NCBI GenBank assembly: GCA_963734435.1 | Contig: CAVTHA010000015.1 | Location: 1 to 64,000, forward strand | Length of the DNA stretch: 64,000 nt | Reading direction: 5' to 3' | From: Bog-756 sp963734435 | GTDB taxonomy: Bacteria > Actinomycetota > Acidimicrobiia > Acidimicrobiales > RAAP-2 | Shown here: positions 18,310 to 28,263 of the stretch, in pieces | How positions within the stretch are numbered: the first letter of the stretch is position 1 | How the letters are laid out: each line of letters begins with the position of its first letter | Translations under genes and position numbers: made by a program | The notes under the pieces: model-generated | The model's input: only the letters and a program-made list of their open reading frames with translations | Told to the model about the DNA's origin: nothing | The model's database searches: none

Positions 18310-19806
18310 ATGGTGCGATTTCGTTCGATCAGGCTCGCGACAGCGCTGTGCGTGGTTTTGTTGTCCTGTGTTGCGGTCGGGCTGACCGGCACGGGTGCTC
18401 GGGCCGCAGCTACTTCCGGGCCGCAGTGCACCTTCAATGGGAGTTCGCTACCCCTGGTGACCGGAGTATCGGCCGGTAGCAAGATCGCCATCAGCTGCAC
18501 CGGAATGGGAGTCCTCCATCCGTACCTCGTCATCGGAGCGAGTCTTCTCTTGGGTATCGATCCTGCTGCTGCCCCACTCCTCTCGGGTCAGGTGGTCTCC
18601 TTGGCCGGTCTCAATGCGTTGCTGAAGGCTCTGCCGGAGCTCGACCTCGCCTCCGAGGCACTCCCGATCTCCGGACTGAACGGAGACCTCAGTCTCGATT
18701 GGACGGTACCCGCATTCCAGCCGCTCGACCGCAATGCCGGCTGTCCGCCCACCCAGACGGAGTTCAACTCCGGTCTGCTCGGCTGTGCGGTGGCGATGAT
18801 CGACCTGACCACCTTCAAGCCCGTCGGGGCCGGAAGCGCGTTATTCGAATACTCGGGATTCCCGCTGCTGCCGCCCAACCCGACGCTGGGCCTCTCGCCC
18901 ACGGCGGCCACTCGGGGCCAGAAGGTGGACCTCTCTGACGCCTCGGGGGCAACGACCTATTGGTGGGTGCCCACACTGGCCAAGCTCGAGTCGGCCCTCG
19001 GAGGCGCCACTGGTTCATCGCCGACGGTGACCGTCACCTTGGTTGATCCCAAGGGAAATTCGGTGCCGGCTTCGTCACAGGCTCAGGTGACGCCGGCGAG
19101 CTACTCGAGCGGAGTGTTCTCACCTCCAGTCCTCTCCGGTTCCTTCGTCGTCCCTTCGACGGTGAGCGGGCCCCAGACGGTCAAGGTTCAAGTGACTGGA
19201 ACGCTCGACGGACTCCCCATTTCCATATCGGCCTCGTCGCCGCTCACCGTCGATACCCCGCCCATGATCACCACGGCCAACGCCACCACGTTCATTAGAG
19301 GCTCTCCCGGGACCTTCACGGTATCGGCCTCGGCTACACCGGCTTCAACGTTCAGCGAATCGGGTGCCCTTCCCCCTGGGGTGAACCTGAGTAGTGCCGG
19401 TGTGCTGTCCGGCACCCCGACCGCCGAAGGGGCGTACCCCATCACCATCACCGCCGCCAACGGAGTCTTGCCAAACGCCACGCAGGCCTTCACGTTGACA
19501 GTGGTGGCGTTTGGGATCACCATCACCTCGATCACCCCGGAACCGGCGACGATCGGCATCTTCTACCAGAGCAATCCGCTGCAGGCTGCCGGTGGCATCA
19601 CCCCATACAAGTGGAAGGTGACCACGGGGGCCCTGCCCAAGGGACTCAAGCTGGGAGCCTCGACCGGCGTCGTCTCGGGCACCGTGAAGCTCACCAAGCA
19701 TCCCCCCGCACCGGGTGTCTACCCCGTCACCGTGACGGTCACTGATCACACCAAGCATGTGCATCTCTCCGCATCCGCCAACTTCACCATCACCCTCGTC
19801 TCCTGA
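18310..19806 (+). CDS. Secreted protein with Ig-like (He_PIG) domains
   Basis: The ATG at 18310 begins a signal peptide (LATALCVVLLSCVAVGLTG, then an ARA cleavage region). The mature N-terminal half has four Cys residues (two in the CTFNGSS and ISCTGMG segments) and LLxGIDPAAAPLLSG, and I recognise no family. From about residue 320 there are two putative Ig domains with the He_PIG signature (GALPPGVNLSSAGVLSGTPT and GALPKGLKLGASTGVVSGTV). These often stick to carbohydrate or cell surfaces. Final location is outside the membrane; function is unknown. Confidence 0.75.
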   Translation: MVRFRSIRLATALCVVLLSCVAVGLTGTGARAAATSGPQCTFNGSSLPLVTGVSAGSKIAISCTGMGVLHPYLVIGASLLLGIDPAAAPLLSGQVVSLAGLNALLKALPELDLASEALPISGLNGDLSLDWTVPAFQPLDRNAGCPPTQTEFNSGLLGCAVAMIDLTTFKPVGAGSALFEYSGFPLLPPNPTLGLSPTAATRGQKVDLSDASGATTYWWVPTLAKLESALGGATGSSPTVTVTLVDPKGNSVPASSQAQVTPASYSSGVFSPPVLSGSFVVPSTVSGPQTVKVQVTGTLDGLPISISASSPLTVDTPPMITTANATTFIRGSPGTFTVSASATPASTFSESGALPPGVNLSSAGVLSGTPTAEGAYPITITAANGVLPNATQAFTLTVVAFGITITSITPEPATIGIFYQSNPLQAAGGITPYKWKVTTGALPKGLKLGASTGVVSGTVKLTKHPPAPGVYPVTVTVTDHTKHVHLSASANFTITLVS

Positions 19807-20217
19807 GCACCGGACGGATCTTGACCTATACGTGACCCAAGCACGGTTTCCATAGGGCAGTCAGCGGTGCGGAATGGAAAGATGCAATCACTGCTGTACT
19901 GAAGGGTGCCAAAAGAAAAGTGCGCCCTGGGTGAGATGGACTTGCGCTCAGAGCGTGACGAATCGCGAGGCACCGACCATTCCAGTCTGTGGCCAACTGC
20001 ATTGGCGATGAGCATGGTTCCTGAGGCAGGGGAGGCTCGACGTGCATGCCAAAACGCATTCAGCTCCTCGCCGGTACCCTTTGCGACGCATCAGTGGCAA
20101 TGCCGACTGTTGTGTCTGGACTCCAGTTGTCTTGGTGCTGGGTTACAGACTGTCACCGTATCGGCTTCGGGCGGATGGTCTCGCACGGACGTCTGCAGCT
20201 GTGTTTACCGAACAGCG
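19807..20217. other. Intergenic stretch between convergent genes
   Basis: About 410 bases between two genes that point at each other. I found no ORF with family resemblance, no RNA fold I recognise and no strong terminator. Confidence 0.5.
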
Positions 20218-20625
20218 TTACGTAAAGAACCGGTCAGCCGCCGCTTGATCCTCGAAGAAGACCTTGATATCTGACACAAGACCGTCGGAGTCGGACTCGA
20301 GAAGATACAGGTGATGCCCGCGATAGATCCTGCGGGCATTCTGCGCCTGGGCGTACTGGAGCGCAGTGATGTGAGTTTCACCCACCATCCAATCCATCCA
20401 CTTCAGCACCTCGAATGTGCCCCTGGAGTAATCGGTCAATGCGGCGACGTGCCGTCTTACCTCGTCGGGTCCGTGGAACACCCCGGAGAGCTTGTGGTGT
20501 CCCGGCACCGTATAGACAACGTTCGGCGACAGTAGCTGTACCGCGTCGTCGATGTGCTCTTTCGAATAGCTCAGAAAGAACCGCTTTGCGTTGATCAGGC
20601 GCTGAGGCTCTGGCGCACCCACCAT
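20218..20625 (-). CDS. NTF2-like (SnoaL) protein
   Basis: The 135-residue protein has the alpha+beta barrel pattern of the NTF2-like superfamily: an N-terminal helix (RFFLSYSKEHIDDAVQLLSP), then VVYTVPGHHKLSGVFHGPDE and LQYAQAQNARRIYRGHHLYL. Such small proteins act as isomerases, cyclases, hydrolases or ligand binders; nothing here identifies the activity. It lies downstream of the GH15 gene and shares its orientation. Confidence 0.75.
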   Translation of the reverse strand: MVGAPEPQRLINAKRFFLSYSKEHIDDAVQLLSPNVVYTVPGHHKLSGVFHGPDEVRRHVAALTDYSRGTFEVLKWMDWMVGETHITALQYAQAQNARRIYRGHHLYLLESDSDGLVSDIKVFFEDQAAADRFFT

Positions 20626-20721
20626 TGCCTAATCCTAGATGACACCCTTTCTCCTTCGACCGGACTGACAGAGACCAACCGAAGTGGTCCCGGTTGGTTC
20701 TGTGGGTGGGCCGCCTGGATC

Positions 20722-22503
20722 TCAGGACTGATTCGCGGCATGTGAGGCAGCCAGGCCTCGGGCGGCGTTCACGATCCCCACATGGGTAAAGGCTTGGGGA
20801 AAGTTCCCGAGCAAGCGCCGGTGGACGGGGTCGTACTCCTCGGAGATGAGTCCGACGTCGTTCACCAGGGCGGCAACCCGTCGGAAGATAGTCGTTGCCT
20901 CATCGAGCCGGCCCATCCGCCGGAGGCAGCCGATCAGCCAGAGGGTGCACGGGAGGAACCTTCCTTCGCGGCCCGGCAGCCCGTCTACCCCCGATTCGTT
21001 CTCATATCGGAGAACGAAGCCGTCCTCCGTGAGGTGCTCTTGGATGGTATCGACGGTGCGGACCACTCGCTCGTCGTCTGCGGGGAGAAACCCCACGAGC
21101 GGCATCATCAGCAGGCTGGCATCGAGTTCGACGGCTCCATAGAATTGGGTGAACGCCCCGACGTCGGCGTTCCACCCCTTCTCGCAAACTTCGGCGTGGA
21201 TGGCATCCCGGACGACACGCCACTCGTCGGCCGGTCCCTCGAGACCGTGGACCTCGACGCCGCGAATGGCGCGGTCGAAGGCGACCCAGGCCATGACCTT
21301 GGAATGAGTGAAAAGCCGACGAGGACCGCGGACCTCCCAGATTCCATCGTCAGGATCGGACCAGTGGTTGACAAGGAAGCGCATGATTGCAACTTGGATT
21401 CGCCAGATGACCTTGTGAACGGCGATACCGTGGTTTCGAGCCCGGTCGATGGCATCCATGAGCTCCCCGTAGACGTCGAGTTGAAACTGCCCAGAAGCGG
21501 CATTGCCGATCCGCACCGGCGAAGATCCCTCGTATCCTGGGAGCCAGTCGACCTCCAGTTCGGTCAATCGACGCTCACCGGCTGGTCCATACATGATCTG
21601 CAGTTGTTTGGGATCACCGGCGGCGACTCGTACCAGCCACGCCAGCCAATTCTCTGCTTCTTCACGCAAGCCCGATTCGATGAGGGACTCGAGGGTTAAC
21701 GCCGCATCACGGACCCAGCAATAGCGGTAGTCCCAATTGCGCACGCCCCCGAGGGATTCTGGTAGCGATGTCGTCACCGTGGCGACGATGCCGCCCGTCG
21801 GACCGTAGGTCAGGCCCTTCAAGGTAATGAGCGACCGCAATGCTAGATCATTCCATTCGCCATGCACCGGCAGAACTCCGGCACACCAATCCCGCCAGAA
21901 CTTCATCGTCTCCTCGAGCGCCCGTGCGGTATCGAGCACGAAAGGCGGATCCTCGTTGGACCGGTACCAGGCGAGGACAAATGCGAGCTCCTCCCCGGCC
22001 TGAACCGCGAACTTTCCCTCGTGGCGCATCTTGATGCCCTTGAGCCGGATGGGGGAGTCGAGAACAAGGGCGTTCGGCCCGGCAATGGCGGTGAGGCCGC
22101 GGTCCGTCCGCCGGACCCATGGAACGTCGTACCCATATTCGAAGCGCATGACCAACTCGGTCCGCATCTGCACCTCACCTTCAATGCCCCGAACGATCCG
22201 GACAACTCTCGGATGATGATGCCGGGGAGGCATGAAGTCGATGACCTGTACGACACCGGTAATGGTCGCGATCTCGGTCTCGAGCACCATCGATTCGCTC
22301 CGATAGCAGCGTACGTGGGACGTAACATGGTCATCAGCGATGATCTGCCAGCGGCCGTGGTGGTTCTCTCCGAGCAGTTTGGCGAAGCAACTCCCTGAGT
22401 CGAAGCGAGGAAGGCAAAGCCAATCGATGGAGCCATCTCGTCCGACTAGCGCCGCAGTCTCGGTATCACCGATCATCGCGTAGTCCTCGATACGTTGAGC
22501 CAC
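20722..22503 (-). CDS. GH15 glucoamylase/trehalase-like glycoside hydrolase
   Basis: The 593-residue protein begins with the typical GH15 N-terminal region (IEDYAMIGDTETAALVGRDG, SIDWLCLPRFDSGSCFAKLL). The (alpha/alpha)6 barrel core includes GVRNWDYRYCWVRDAALTLE, the hallmark of cytoplasmic bacterial GH15 proteins, and QLDVYGELMDAI. Catalytic Glu candidates are in WEVRGPRRLFTHSK and EEYDPVHRRLLGNFPQAF. Mycobacterial relatives hydrolyse trehalose, others glucose-terminated chains. No signal peptide is present, so it acts inside the cell. The length is normal and there is no sign of damage. Confidence 0.88.
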   Translation of the reverse strand: MAQRIEDYAMIGDTETAALVGRDGSIDWLCLPRFDSGSCFAKLLGENHHGRWQIIADDHVTSHVRCYRSESMVLETEIATITGVVQVIDFMPPRHHHPRVVRIVRGIEGEVQMRTELVMRFEYGYDVPWVRRTDRGLTAIAGPNALVLDSPIRLKGIKMRHEGKFAVQAGEELAFVLAWYRSNEDPPFVLDTARALEETMKFWRDWCAGVLPVHGEWNDLALRSLITLKGLTYGPTGGIVATVTTSLPESLGGVRNWDYRYCWVRDAALTLESLIESGLREEAENWLAWLVRVAAGDPKQLQIMYGPAGERRLTELEVDWLPGYEGSSPVRIGNAASGQFQLDVYGELMDAIDRARNHGIAVHKVIWRIQVAIMRFLVNHWSDPDDGIWEVRGPRRLFTHSKVMAWVAFDRAIRGVEVHGLEGPADEWRVVRDAIHAEVCEKGWNADVGAFTQFYGAVELDASLLMMPLVGFLPADDERVVRTVDTIQEHLTEDGFVLRYENESGVDGLPGREGRFLPCTLWLIGCLRRMGRLDEATTIFRRVAALVNDVGLISEEYDPVHRRLLGNFPQAFTHVGIVNAARGLAASHAANQS

Positions 22504-22791
22504 TGTCCGTAACCTCAGGTTGAAGGGTCCAAAAGACCGGGTTCGCCTCGTCGTCTCTCGGGATCGCTTCGTATTTTGCCATCAATGACCGGACGAGGAT
22601 CGGGTCGTCAACCGAGACACCCGATCGGGGGGGCCCAGGCAGCAGGGGAACGATCGGCCGCAGGCACCGGTGCGGTCCGCAACCACTGGGTTGTAGTGGC
22701 CACCGTGGACCTACTCAGGATGGTGCCAACGATCCTGTCGGAATCACGTGAACATGATTCAGCGGACCTACTCTCGATCCGGAAGCTACGG

Positions 22792-23262
22792 TTAGGGGAC
22801 GACCACGATCGCCGGCGCGTCATGACGGGAGACGAGCCTTCGACCCAGTGAGCCCGCCAGGTGGTGGAGTATCTTGGGAGGACCTTCCGACCACAATGAG
22901 TTCGGCATCCACAGATCTCGAGACCCGGGTCAGAGCATGGGCAGCGTCGCCAAGCTCACGGACGAAACGGAGTTGCACTCCGAGGTCACGAGCCCGCCGT
23001 TCGGCCTCGTCCCTCAGCTGCCCGACCACCTCGTCTCTGGCCTCCTCAGCGGCGCCGTAGGCGATTGGCATCCCGAACTCGGCGCCAGGCTCAACCATGG
23101 GTGCGGCGTAGACGGCGATCAACCCGCGGTGTGTGCGGATGGCCTCTCCAGCCGCCCAGGCGAACGCGTCCCAGCTCGTCGGCGAACCATCGAGGCCGAC
23201 GATGACTACCGGCTCGGCGGCGCCCTGTCGAATGTCGAGGAGTCGGGTAGGCGCACTGCGCC
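22792..23262 (-). pseudogene. Universal stress protein (UspA family), frameshifted
   Basis: Reading on the minus strand gives RQGAAEPVVIVGLDGSPTSW, DAFAWAAGEAIRTHRGLIAV and YAAPMVEPGAEFG, then DAELIVVGRSSQD. The frame then slips near 22865; the other frame continues HHLAGSLGRRLVSRHDAPAI and VVVP and stops at 22792. These are the beginning, middle and ATP-loop end (G-x9-G-S) of a UspA domain. No clean ATG start is in frame (a TGA interrupts upstream), so a second lesion near the start is likely. Confidence 0.7.
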
Positions 23263-23292
23263 GGGCGAGTAAGTCATGTCATTGCCTCCTTA

Positions 23293-23748
23293 TCAGCGGA
23301 TTCCTGTTCGCTCTCCGGTTCTGGCCGGGCCATCTGCTGCCAGGTCCAGCAGATGGCGAAGGGCGGGCAGGGCAGCATCGAGCGACGCGACATCGTGCTC
23401 AGTCAGCTTGTCGATCAGAGTTGTGAACACCGAGGCGGTACCGTGCCGCGACGACCGCAGGTATTGCCGCCCTGCTCGGGTGACCGAGACCAGCACCACC
23501 CGCCCGTCGGCAGGGTCGCGCCGACGCTGGACGTACCCCAGATTCTCCAGTTGGCTCACCACGGCGGTCATCGAAGGTTGGGTGACTCCCTCGTTCACAG
23601 CCAGGTCCGTCAGCCGGTGTGGTCCGGTCCGCTCCAAGGTCGCCAGGGTCGACACGGCCGTCAGGCTCAGATCCCGACCCCGCGCCCGGACTGCTAACCC
23701 AGCCAATTCGGCCAACCTCTCGCCGAGATCGTCGAACCCGTTGCTCAT
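23293..23748 (-). CDS. MarR-family transcriptional regulator
   Basis: The 151-residue protein shows the MarR winged-helix: TLERTGPHRLTDLAVNEGVT, QPSMTAVVSQLENLGYVQRR (recognition helix) and the wing DPADGRVVLVSVTRAGRQYL. Flanking helices form the dimer interface. The ligand is unknown. Just upstream is an AT-rich stretch (23749-23785) unlike the surrounding GC-rich DNA, probably its promoter and possibly the operator. The target could be itself, the broken uspA gene behind it, or the divergent acetyltransferase-like gene. Confidence 0.88.
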   Translation of the reverse strand: MSNGFDDLGERLAELAGLAVRARGRDLSLTAVSTLATLERTGPHRLTDLAVNEGVTQPSMTAVVSQLENLGYVQRRRDPADGRVVLVSVTRAGRQYLRSSRHGTASVFTTLIDKLTEHDVASLDAALPALRHLLDLAADGPARTGERTGIR

Positions 23749-23924
23749 AGAATATAAGTATAGGCTGATTTATATAGATGTGTCAATGGAAGTTCGGCAA
23801 CCCCGGGGCTGTCTGCCTAACGGGTGAAGAGCGTTTGGACCGTCCCCTCCCACCAGTCTGCCGACGTGAGACAAGTGTGCCCAACGGCGGGGCGGGGCGC
23901 TGACATGCGGCGTCCCAGGCGCAG

Positions 23925-25109
23925 ATGCTGAGTGCCTCCGCTGCCGGTGAGTGGCGTCCGACAGGTCTCGCGTCGCGAGCGGACCTAGCCAAGCTTTGGC
24001 AGACTGCCTCCGTGGTTAGATCGGGTCTCAGCATCGAGGAGGTAAGAGGCAACGAGCAGCTGAGGGAGTTCTGTCTCTTTGCTGATCAGGTGAATGCAGA
24101 GCGGTCCGCGTTCTGGCCTGCCATCCCCGACATGCAGATACCGCTGCTGACGGGTAAGGGGCCCGTGGCCGTGGGTCGCCAAGCTCTGCCCCTGGTTGCC
24201 CGCTCGGGAGGAAAGATCGTCGCTCGTGCCGCGGCCGTAGTCGACCAGCGCTACATCGACCACTGGGAGGAGCCGCTGGGGCACATCGTGATGTTCGAAG
24301 CGCTCCCGGACACGACAGATGCCGTAAAAGCACTGCTGAACGAGGCCTGCGGTTGGCTGAAGGGTCACAGTCTCGAGGCAGTTCGCACCGGAATGGGTCC
24401 CTCTTTTGACCTGCCGTACTTGCTGGACTCGTACGACTTGCTGCCGCCCATTTCGACGCGACAAAACCCTCCCTACTACCACTCTCTGCTCAAGGAGGCT
24501 CGGTTCGAGGCGGAGAAGGGTTGGGTCGACTACAAGATCGAGGTCACCCCTGAACTGATCCAGCTTTGGGACCACATGTTGCGGGCAGCGGAGTCGGCCG
24601 GGTTCAAGGTGGTCACTTTCTCGGAAATCGATGACGGCAAGCGAGTGTCAGAGTTCGCCTCCGTCTGGGAGGAGGCTTTCGCCCTGCACTGGGGCATGAG
24701 TCCCCAGTCCGAGGATGAATGGGAAGACTTGTTCGGGTTCATCGGCCCAATAGGTGGTTACGACGTATCGGTCATCGCCTATGAAGGTGACGATCCCGTA
24801 GGTGTTGTGCTCGGCATCCCGGACCTTTCGACGATGGCCACCCCAGCTCACGGGCGCGAGCTGCGTCCCGACGAGCGGCTCAACATGCTCGGGATCGGGG
24901 TGCGGGAGCTGGCACGGGGACGGGGGGTGAACCTTGCGATGTCCGCTCGCTCCTACCTCGAGCTGGTGAAGCGAGGCAATACCCACCTCAGCTACACATT
25001 GGTACTGGACGACAACTGGCCTTCCCGTCGCACGGCGGAGAAGTTAGGCGGTAGGGTGTGCGCCAACTACCTGGTATATCGCAGGGTACTCACCAGACCG
25101 AGCTTCTGA
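23925..25109 (+). CDS. GNAT-like acetyltransferase-fold protein
   Basis: The 394-residue protein looks like two GNAT units. The first half has AERSAFWPAIPDMQIPLLTG and a KIVARAAAVVDQRYIDHW strand pair. The second half has PVGVVLGIPDLSTMATP followed by ERLNMLGIGVRELARGRGVN, which resembles the acetyl-CoA loop, then LSYTLVLDDNWPSRRTAEKL. Such long proteins are found in actinobacteria without a known substrate. The ATG at 23925 and a GTG at 24012 are both possible starts; the protein before GTG lacks conserved features, so the shorter form is likely. Confidence 0.6.
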   Translation: MLSASAAGEWRPTGLASRADLAKLWQTASVVRSGLSIEEVRGNEQLREFCLFADQVNAERSAFWPAIPDMQIPLLTGKGPVAVGRQALPLVARSGGKIVARAAAVVDQRYIDHWEEPLGHIVMFEALPDTTDAVKALLNEACGWLKGHSLEAVRTGMGPSFDLPYLLDSYDLLPPISTRQNPPYYHSLLKEARFEAEKGWVDYKIEVTPELIQLWDHMLRAAESAGFKVVTFSEIDDGKRVSEFASVWEEAFALHWGMSPQSEDEWEDLFGFIGPIGGYDVSVIAYEGDDPVGVVLGIPDLSTMATPAHGRELRPDERLNMLGIGVRELARGRGVNLAMSARSYLELVKRGNTHLSYTLVLDDNWPSRRTAEKLGGRVCANYLVYRRVLTRPSF

Positions 25110-25142
25110 CCGTCGCATCGGGCTCGGCACCAACCAGGCTCT

Positions 25143-25166
25143 AGGACAAGCGTTGCTCCTTGTCCT
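25143..25166. terminator. Hairpin after the acetyltransferase-like gene
   Basis: AGGACAAG and CTTGTCCT form a perfect 8-bp stem with an 8-base loop, 33 bases after the stop codon. No T-run follows, so it is terminator-like rather than a clear intrinsic terminator. The rest of 25110-25421 holds nothing I recognise. Confidence 0.4.
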
Positions 25167-25421
25167 CCCCAGCAGCAGGCGCCGCCGAGGTCGTGGCCGT
25201 TCCCTCGCCAGCGTGGACTACCACGATCTCGGCATCCTTCGCCGCTGGCTCCATCTGAGGTCAGGAATCCCGAAGCCACCTAGGAGTCATGGCTCGGGCG
25301 CACGCGCCGAGTGCCGAGATTGTCGTCCGGGTGTACTCAACCGGACCTGCGTCGATGTAAGGCCCTTCTCTTGAACTGCTCAACTTCGAGCCGGATGATG
25401 ACGAGAAGAGGGAGAAACGCG

Positions 25422-27317
25422 ATGACTCCCGCTGCCCATCGATCTCCACCGGCCGCGGTCAGGACCCGGGCCCGGTTCCTCCGCCCGGCCCTTGCCGTGG
25501 CCGTGGTCTCCGCCGCCGCTCTGTTTTTCGGCCCGGCTGCGTCTGCGGCGACGGCTGTTGCTCGCTCCTCGGTAGCCGTGTCCGTACGGGTCTCCGGCAA
25601 CCAGCTGGTCGACGCGAGCGGCAAATCCATCCGCCTCATCGGGGTCGACCACAGCGGGTCCGAATCCGCCTGTGTGGACGGTGAGGGATTCTTCGATCCC
25701 CCGAACTCCGACACACCCGGCATGATCGCTGCCATGCAGAGTTGGCACGCCGATGCCGTCCGGGTACCGCTCAACGAGGACTGCTGGCTAGGCATCAACT
25801 TGCCTTACCCGCAGCTCGGCGGGGCCGCCTATCAGTCCGCCATCGTCAACTACGTGAATGATCTCAACGCTGCCGGGTTGGTTGTCATCCTCGACCTCCA
25901 CTGGAGCGCCCCGGGCTCGGAGACGGCAGGCGGCGGGGCAGTGATGGCTGATGAGGACCACGCCCCCAATTTCTGGCTGTCCGTTGCCAGCGCATTCAAG
26001 GGCCACCAGGGGGTCGTGTTCGACCTCTACAACGAGCCCAGGGACCTCCCCTTCAGCTGTCTGGTCCACGGGGGATGTGTAGCTGGTGGGTTCCAAGTCG
26101 CCGGTTACGACCAGCTCATCGATGACGTGCGCTCTACCGGGGCCACCAACGTGATCATGGTGGCCGGGACCGCTTTCGCCGCCGACCCACTCGGGTTCGG
26201 CTCAGACCTGCCCGACGACCCGATCGGCCAGCTGGCCATCTCAGTGCACGTCTATAACTTCAACGCGGCGAAGTCCCCCAAAACCTGGGACCAATGGTTG
26301 CCGTTGGTCCACAAGCTGCCCTTCGTTACCGGCGAGCTCGGCGAGAAGGATTGCACTTCGAACTTCATTGATGCCTATATGCCCTGGGCAGACGCCCACA
26401 ACGTGTCCTACATGGCCTGGTCCTTCAACGCCGGGCCCAGCTGGCCGTGCAACGCGCCGTCGCTCGTCACCGACTACAACGGCGACCCCACCCCCTATGG
26501 CGCCGGTTATAAGGCCCACTTGGCCGCGCTCGGCCTACCTGCTTTCGCCGACCTGATCGTCGCAGCTCCCGGCGTCACTTCGTTGCTCCCCAGCCTCTCG
26601 GGCGACGGTTACGCCGAGATCACCCGCGACGGCGGCGTCATCCCCTTCGGCGACGCCATCGACTTCGGCTCGATGGCCGAGTCCCGACTCAGCCGACCTG
26701 TGGTCAGCGCGGCAGCCACCCCCGACGGCGGCGGCTACTGGCTGGTCGCCTCCGACGGCGGCATCTTCACCTTCGGGGACGCCGCCTACTACGGGTCGAC
26801 CGGGGCCATCCATCTCAACCAGCCGGTGGTGGGCATGGCGTCGACCCCCGACGGCGGCGGCTACTGGCTGGTGGCCTCCGACGGCGGCATCTTCACCTTC
26901 GGGGACGCCGCCTACGACGGGTCGACCGGGGCCATCCATCTCAACCAGCCGGTGGTGGGCATGGCGTCCACCCCCGACGGCGGCGGCTACTGGCTGGTCG
27001 CCTCCGACGGCGGCATCTTCACCTTCGGGGATGCCGCCTACGACGGGTCGACCGGGGCCATCCATCTCAACCAGCCGGTGGTGGGCATGGCGTCCACCCC
27101 CGACGGCGGCGGCTACTGGCTGGTCGCCTCCGACGGCGGCATCTTCACCTTCGGGGACGCCGCCTACTACGGGTCGACCGGGGCCACCCGCCTCAACCAG
27201 CCGGTGGTGGGCATGGCGTCCACCCCCGACGGCGGCGGCTACTGGCTGGTGGCCTCCGACGGCGGCATCTTCACCTTCGGGGACGCGGCCTTTGTGGGAT
27301 CGGCCCCTGCGCTCTGA
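25422..27317 (+). CDS. Secreted GH5-type cellulase with C-terminal YWLVASDGG repeats
   Basis: The ATG at 25422 has a GAAGAGGGAGA ribosome site and gives a signal peptide (RPALAVAVVSAAALFFGPAA, then SAATA). The catalytic domain (about 55-385) is a GH5 barrel: QLVDASGKSIRLIGVDHSG at the start, ADAVRVPLNEDCW, DLHWSAPGS, FDLYNEPRD with the acid/base Glu, and PFVTGELGEKD with the nucleophile Glu. It should cut beta-1,4-glucan or a similar polymer outside the cell. About 240 C-terminal residues are six 42-residue repeats that probably bind a surface or glycan. Length and motifs are intact. Confidence 0.88.
   Translation: MTPAAHRSPPAAVRTRARFLRPALAVAVVSAAALFFGPAASAATAVARSSVAVSVRVSGNQLVDASGKSIRLIGVDHSGSESACVDGEGFFDPPNSDTPGMIAAMQSWHADAVRVPLNEDCWLGINLPYPQLGGAAYQSAIVNYVNDLNAAGLVVILDLHWSAPGSETAGGGAVMADEDHAPNFWLSVASAFKGHQGVVFDLYNEPRDLPFSCLVHGGCVAGGFQVAGYDQLIDDVRSTGATNVIMVAGTAFAADPLGFGSDLPDDPIGQLAISVHVYNFNAAKSPKTWDQWLPLVHKLPFVTGELGEKDCTSNFIDAYMPWADAHNVSYMAWSFNAGPSWPCNAPSLVTDYNGDPTPYGAGYKAHLAALGLPAFADLIVAAPGVTSLLPSLSGDGYAEITRDGGVIPFGDAIDFGSMAESRLSRPVVSAAATPDGGGYWLVASDGGIFTFGDAAYYGSTGAIHLNQPVVGMASTPDGGGYWLVASDGGIFTFGDAAYDGSTGAIHLNQPVVGMASTPDGGGYWLVASDGGIFTFGDAAYDGSTGAIHLNQPVVGMASTPDGGGYWLVASDGGIFTFGDAAYYGSTGATRLNQPVVGMASTPDGGGYWLVASDGGIFTFGDAAFVGSAPAL
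26595..27310 (+). repeat. Tandem repeat array, period 126 bp, within the GH5 gene
   Basis: Five near-identical 126-bp units start with CCCGACGG at 26721, 26847, 26973, 27099 and 27225, and a sixth, diverged unit precedes them at about 26600. Each encodes PDGGGYWLVASDGGIFTFGD plus a YGSTGAIHLNQPVVGMAS-type linker. Variation between the five is only a few bases, so the array is recent or kept uniform by gene conversion. Confidence 0.93.
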
Positions 27318-27476
27318 CTCGGCCCCCTGCGAAGAGGCGATCCGCCAACGAGTGGAGTTACGACGTGAGCGAGATCCCAACGACTCCGGTGAACGGCACG
27401 TCGTCTCGCGTCCCCAGACCCGTCTACGGAGGTGGAGGGGACTATCGCCACCCCGAGGAGCTCGCTCGTCAATCGG

Positions 27477-28142
27477 TCATACGTACGAGCGCCGGCTCCC
27501 CAGGATGGACTGGAGGATGGCATCGAGCGTGAACCGGAAAATCCGGTCGAGATCGATCTGTTGTTGAAGCGTCGTGCTCATGGTCTCGTCGATCTCGGTG
27601 TCCCGTTCGGCCCACACCTGTGCTCCCCGCACTCGGTAATCGGGTGAAAGTGCATCCTCGAGCACGATGAATCCACCGAGATGGCACAGAATCGTGGCGA
27701 CGGCGAAGGCCGCTTCTTCACCGTGCAGACCGCCGGCGGTCAGCTCGTGCGCTAGCACCGCCTGGGCCTTCGTAAAGATAGCCTCGCCGCGGCCCTGAGT
27801 CGCCGACAGGGCGATGAGTTGAGGGCGTGCCCTTACTTCTCGCAAAAGAGTATTCGATATCGACGCAATGCGCTCGGCCGGTGTATGACCTTCGGGCGTG
27901 ATCCGACCGAATTCGTCGGTGATCTTCTCGATCAAGCTGTTGAAGAGTTGGTCTCGGTTGCCGACATGCCAATACACGGTCGGGGTCCCGACACCAAGCT
28001 GAGCAGCGAGCTTGCGCATGCTGAACGCCTCGACTCCGCTCTCCTCGATCATCTTGATGGCTGTCGCAAGAACCTTGTCCTCAGTGACGGAATGACCGGT
28101 GTTCGCTGCTCCGGCTGAGCCCGTCTTTTCGTTCTGCACCAC
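27477..28142 (-). CDS. TetR-family regulator
   Basis: The 221-residue protein has a TetR helix-turn-helix near residues 22-70 (KVLATAIKMIEESGVEAFSM, RKLAAQLGVGTPTVYWHVGN). The ligand-binding C-terminal part reads GEEAAFAVATILCHLGGFIV and resembles TetR_C-type domains. The ligand is unknown. It shares the minus strand with the VOC and two amidohydrolase genes further right and is a candidate regulator for them. Confidence 0.88.
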   Translation of the reverse strand: MVQNEKTGSAGAANTGHSVTEDKVLATAIKMIEESGVEAFSMRKLAAQLGVGTPTVYWHVGNRDQLFNSLIEKITDEFGRITPEGHTPAERIASISNTLLREVRARPQLIALSATQGRGEAIFTKAQAVLAHELTAGGLHGEEAAFAVATILCHLGGFIVLEDALSPDYRVRGAQVWAERDTEIDETMSTTLQQQIDLDRIFRFTLDAILQSILGSRRSYV

Positions 28143-28263
28143 GACTTTTGCACCTCGGTTCCTAGAGCCAAGTCGCCTACGTCCGCACCCGGGCGCATGG
28201 TCACACCAGACTGGATTGTGGGTTCAGATACGGCGGATTCTCGTCAACACCTCGACGGCAGTT

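Noticed and set aside
26595..27310. A CRISPR array
   Set aside because: The 126-bp units are contiguous and in frame inside a protein, with no spacers and no cas genes nearby.
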